From Candidatus Obscuribacterales bacterium (GTDB lineage Bacteria; Cyanobacteriota; Vampirovibrionia; Obscuribacterales; Obscuribacteraceae), in the NCBI GenBank assembly GCA_031292355.1, contig JARLHI010000058.1:41252-105251 (forward strand): a DNA stretch of 64,000 nucleotides. Reading direction: 5' to 3'. The position numbers were made by a program, and so were the translations under genes. Under the pieces are notes generated by a model. It saw only the letters and a list, made by a program, of their open reading frames with translations, ran no database searches and was not told the origin of the DNA. Below, in pieces: positions 61,363-64,000 of the stretch. Every line of letters begins with the position of its first letter. Within the stretch, counting starts at the first letter, position 1.

Positions 61363-61632
61363 TTCCATCGCGCCTTCCTAAGGCCCCCTCTTTCCCCTGG
61401 CTTTTCAATATGCTGATGCCATCATTGCTGACACTCATAGAATGTTTCACATAGACTGCAATCGCCAAATTTTAGCGGATTTTTTTGTGCGTTACTACGC
61501 CCCTCCGTGGGGATGTGCCAGGTGGTGGAATAGTTCCTTTGATGCCAGTCCTTCCACTTATGTCATTCTGATGTCAATCGGTCTGTGTAACCTGAGCTAA
61601 TTGGCGCGATCAACAATTGAGGAGAGTTCGCT

Positions 61633-63525
61633 GTGGCGGAACGTTCTTTTGAAAACGAAAAGAAAAAGACCAATGAACCAACTAGCGGAACTTCTCCCTT
61701 GTATGACGTATGGGATGACCTTCGTAAACAGACGGCGGCTCGAATCAGCAACCCGTATACTGCATCAGCAAAGGATCCTATTGTTTTTGATTCCGTTCCT
61801 ACCGCGGTCAACGGAGCACAGACAGGGAGCCCTTTTTCACCATTAAGTGCAGGTGAAAAACAAGCGAGCGCACAGCCTGTGGACAAACAGAAGATCTTGC
61901 CACCAGAATATGTTCGACTCAAGGAAGAGTACGACAAAAGCCACGGGTCTTATGTCAAAGAAAAAAACAAATACTGGGACGATCTATCCGCATTGAAGAA
62001 GGCTCAACCGCGTGGGTTTACGGACTTGCAACCGCCAGTCTACAGAGGACCAGACAATCCGAAACTGCCGCCGGGTTTCGAGATCAATGCACCAAGTGGA
62101 ACGCCTGCGAAGAAAGGCGATCCCAATCCCTCGATCAATGACCTGCTTGCAAGCTCTAAACAATTGCAGCGGCTAGCTTCTGGTGACAAAACCAGACCGG
62201 ACTTCGACCTGCAGCAGACCGATGAAGCAAGCTTCAAACGAAGGTATGCCGAAGAAGCACTCCGCGTTGGTGGGACGTACGGACTTAAACCTGACACCGT
62301 GCACCAGATCGTGAATAAGATTTATGCCTTTGAAGACGGCGGCTGGGGGACACACGACACCTGGTCCAACCTGCCTGAAAAACTTGCGGCTCCGGGCCAA
62401 AAGACGGCACGTCAAGACTTTCATCCCGCCGGTGTCGGCGCATCGACTGCAATTGGATACAACCAGCTGTTGATGCTAAGTACGTTGGATAATCTAACCA
62501 GACCTGCACCAATTGCAAATAGACTAGATGAAATGGCGGCAGCAGCAGCAAAAACATCTCCGTCGCACGCCCGCGAGCTCACAGAGAAGGCTGCGATGGT
62601 GAAATCTCTAGGACCAGTTGTTACGTCTGAGCTGCTCACTATGGTTGATGCAGACAAGGCTAAACCAGATAGTGACCCAACCAAAAAACACTATACTGAA
62701 AACAAGGGCAACTTCTCTGACGCACTGATGAAGGACTTCAGTAGTTCGAATGAACCCACCAAGGTAGGAATCTCACGGCGCGATCTGGCTCGAGGAATTC
62801 ACGCCCTAAATCTGGACTCAGATATTGGTCCCATTATCCAGGCCCAAGAGTTAGGCAATATTCTCCGTTTCGCCCAGAAGAACGATTTTCAGACATTGCT
62901 CGATAACAGAGCGGCAAACGACAAGCTAGCCTCCGAAAAATATGATTCTATTCCTCGGGCTCAGCAACTAACTGCGGTGCACGACCTTCTAAGCCTCGTA
63001 AGTACGTCCTCAAATGTACCGGCTGAACAAAGTGCATTCGCGACAACGAAGGCTGCAGTGGAGAAGAAACTACTGGCTCTGGCACCAGGTACAGACCCAG
63101 CTTTGAGCGCCGAAAAGCTAAGCAAGTCCGAATCGCAACTAATTCAAGACAATATTCTTACTTTAAGGCGAACCGAAAGAGATCGTGAGTTACCACCAGA
63201 TGTTCGAAAACTTCTGGACAAGATTTCATTTCTCTATTACGGCGGTATCACTGGCGAGAAGTTGATGCCAGCCGCCATTGAACTCGATAATCTGGCAGGA
63301 AATTCAGCGGCTCGATTGATGCTTCAAAACTGGAATAAATCCGATCTGCCAACCTCAAACTTCTTCACCGAATCAGGAGCTGAAAGGAATCCCGTGGTTT
63401 ATCAACGAACTCAAGACGAATTACTTATGTACATTCATCGAGTCATGAACGGTCCCAAGGCTGATGCAAAATTGAAGCCAGGTATAGCGGAATTCGACGC
63501 GGCCTTCGCTAGGTTAGCTCAATAA
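61633..63525 (+). CDS. Polymorphic-toxin-like protein with lysozyme-like domain
   Basis: Starts at a GTG with GAGGAG ten bases upstream. Residues 1-200 are a Pro/Lys/Ser-rich linker. Residues 205-290 suggest a lysozyme/transglycosylase core: IVNKIYAFEDGGWGTHDTW (Glu234 as candidate acid), then GASTAIGYNQLLML, which matches the substrate-binding AxGxxQ motif. The remainder (residues 290-630) is helical and unrecognised. Predicted to act on peptidoglycan glycan strands. The motif match is suggestive, not decisive. A dead copy of an immunity-like gene follows it. Confidence 0.6.
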   Translation: MAERSFENEKKKTNEPTSGTSPLYDVWDDLRKQTAARISNPYTASAKDPIVFDSVPTAVNGAQTGSPFSPLSAGEKQASAQPVDKQKILPPEYVRLKEEYDKSHGSYVKEKNKYWDDLSALKKAQPRGFTDLQPPVYRGPDNPKLPPGFEINAPSGTPAKKGDPNPSINDLLASSKQLQRLASGDKTRPDFDLQQTDEASFKRRYAEEALRVGGTYGLKPDTVHQIVNKIYAFEDGGWGTHDTWSNLPEKLAAPGQKTARQDFHPAGVGASTAIGYNQLLMLSTLDNLTRPAPIANRLDEMAAAAAKTSPSHARELTEKAAMVKSLGPVVTSELLTMVDADKAKPDSDPTKKHYTENKGNFSDALMKDFSSSNEPTKVGISRRDLARGIHALNLDSDIGPIIQAQELGNILRFAQKNDFQTLLDNRAANDKLASEKYDSIPRAQQLTAVHDLLSLVSTSSNVPAEQSAFATTKAAVEKKLLALAPGTDPALSAEKLSKSESQLIQDNILTLRRTERDRELPPDVRKLLDKISFLYYGGITGEKLMPAAIELDNLAGNSAARLMLQNWNKSDLPTSNFFTESGAERNPVVYQRTQDELLMYIHRVMNGPKADAKLKPGIAEFDAAFARLAQ

Positions 63526-63534
63526 CAATCTTGC

Positions 63535-63715
63535 CATCTTCGAATCTTGCGAATCTTGCGAAGTAATGTCAAAGGTGAATGATTCGGAGAACCTTGCGCT
63601 GTTGAGGTAGATTTTGTGCACGCGGAAGGATTTAAACCCGTCGTCAGGGCTATCATTGAGCACTTAGTCACACCGCTTGTGGTGCTATTAAGTAGTTCTG
63701 CAGCAAGGGCGCAAG
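63535..63715 (+). pseudogene. Decayed copy of the immunity-like gene at 55175
   Basis: CGAATCTTGCGAAGTAATGT, then GCGGAAGGATTTAAACCCGT, GGCTATCATTGAGCACTT and CCGCTTGTGGTGCTA follow the order of 55228-55430, with stop codons (GAATGA, TAG) and a deletion of about 35 bases that removes the KSRKDLPD part. The homology extends past the gene's stop, so gene and 3' flank moved together. Confidence 0.75.
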
Positions 63716-63739
63716 TGGTCGATCATCAATTTCAAAGAT

Positions 63740-64000
63740 GACGGCAGACGTTGCAACATTCTTTGCTAAATTCCAAGAATGATGGCAGACGTTGCAACAT
63801 TCTTTGCTAAATTCCAAGAATGACGGCAGACGTTGCAACATTCTTTGCTAAATTCCAAGAATGACGGCAGACGTTGCAACTTTCTTTGCTAAATTCCAAG
63901 AATGACGGCAGACGTTGCAACATTCTTTGCTAAATTCCAAGAATGACGGCAGACGTTGCAACTTTCTTTGCTAAATTCCAAGAATGACGGCAGACGTTGC
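63740..64000 (+). repeat. 41-bp tandem repeat array reaching the right edge
   Basis: Unit starts at 63740, 63781, 63822, 63863, 63904, 63945 and 63986; the last unit is cut by the window edge. Each unit starts GACGGCAGACGTTGCAAC and ends AATTCCAAGAAT. AAGAATG at the unit end can pair with CATTCTT of the next, with inner GCA/TGC, giving a hairpin per unit. Units differ mainly at CAACATT versus CAACTTT, the latter weakening the stem. There are no spacers, so it is not a CRISPR array. Confidence 0.9.

Noticed and set aside
63740..64000. CRISPR array
   Set aside because: The units are contiguous 41-bp direct repeats without spacers, and no cas gene is near.

Overview
The window reads as chromosomal DNA of a Gram-negative-type bacterium: there are signal peptides, a lipobox, a TonB-type C-terminal domain and a patatin phospholipase. 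It is rich in secreted repeat proteins, in paralogous TPR-like families and in polymorphic-toxin-type proteins. This mix resembles large-genome Melainabacteria/Vampirovibrionia (Obscuribacterales-like), but the window has no rRNA, no ribosomal protein and no other phylogenetic marker, so the placement is a low-confidence inference. No phage or intact IS element was seen. Genes lie on both strands in short units of one to three, separated by AT-rich spacers that often hold dispersed repeats or decayed gene fragments.

Layout. 1-1541: C-terminal part of a papain-like (C39-type) toxin, its immunity candidate and a decayed second immunity start. 1750-5659: secreted protein, patatin phospholipase, small genes, and two tandem tiny membrane proteins; the patatin gene and the tiny-protein pair carry the same 15-bp palindrome inside their promoters. 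5700-7760: polymorphic-toxin-like HExxH metallopeptidase. 8460-9198: RHH/PIN toxin-antitoxin pair with an inverted-repeat operator. 10134-18593: TPR-like paralogs, a PlsC acyltransferase, and a Ro60/TROVE gene followed by two RNAs that fold like YrlA-type bacterial Y RNAs. 18867-31372: secreted TPR-type proteins. 31637-37973: AbrB-like protein, amidase-like toxin with a convergent secreted protein, SDR oxidoreductase/HxlR divergon, two small secreted proteins and a HicA/HicB-like pair. 38105-45656: unrecognised proteins, a kelch remnant, a double TonB-domain protein, NCS1 permease plus YhhQ-type transporter, and a GH76 glycosidase. 46021-48352: TPR-like pseudogene and hipBA. 48736-55384: CdiA-type PD-(D/E)XK nuclease toxin with overlapping immunity gene, lipoprotein, M28 peptidase, and an LRR protein overlapping an immunity-like small gene. 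55562-61009: two more TPR-like paralogs, a DUF4240 protein, an EEP-family phosphatase/nuclease and a secreted pair. 61633-64000: lysozyme-like toxin candidate, a dead copy of the immunity-like gene, and a 41-bp tandem repeat running off the right edge.

The most striking system is the Ro gene (14501-15985) with two downstream RNAs (16090-16189 and 16305-16393). In each, a tRNA 3' half (T arm and acceptor strand) comes before a tRNA 5' half (acceptor strand and D arm). The acceptor-like stem is closed by a tetraloop, and the ends pair in a stem that covaries between the two copies. This permuted arrangement is the architecture reported for YrlA Y RNAs that bind bacterial Ro.

A second theme is toxin-immunity turnover: five toxin-like proteins with different predicted enzymatic domains, and immunity-gene fragments left behind at 1506 and 63535. 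A third is dispersed sequence: a roughly 100-bp repeat in at least eight intergenic places, a 165-bp repeat in two places, and fragments of the TPR-like paralogs.
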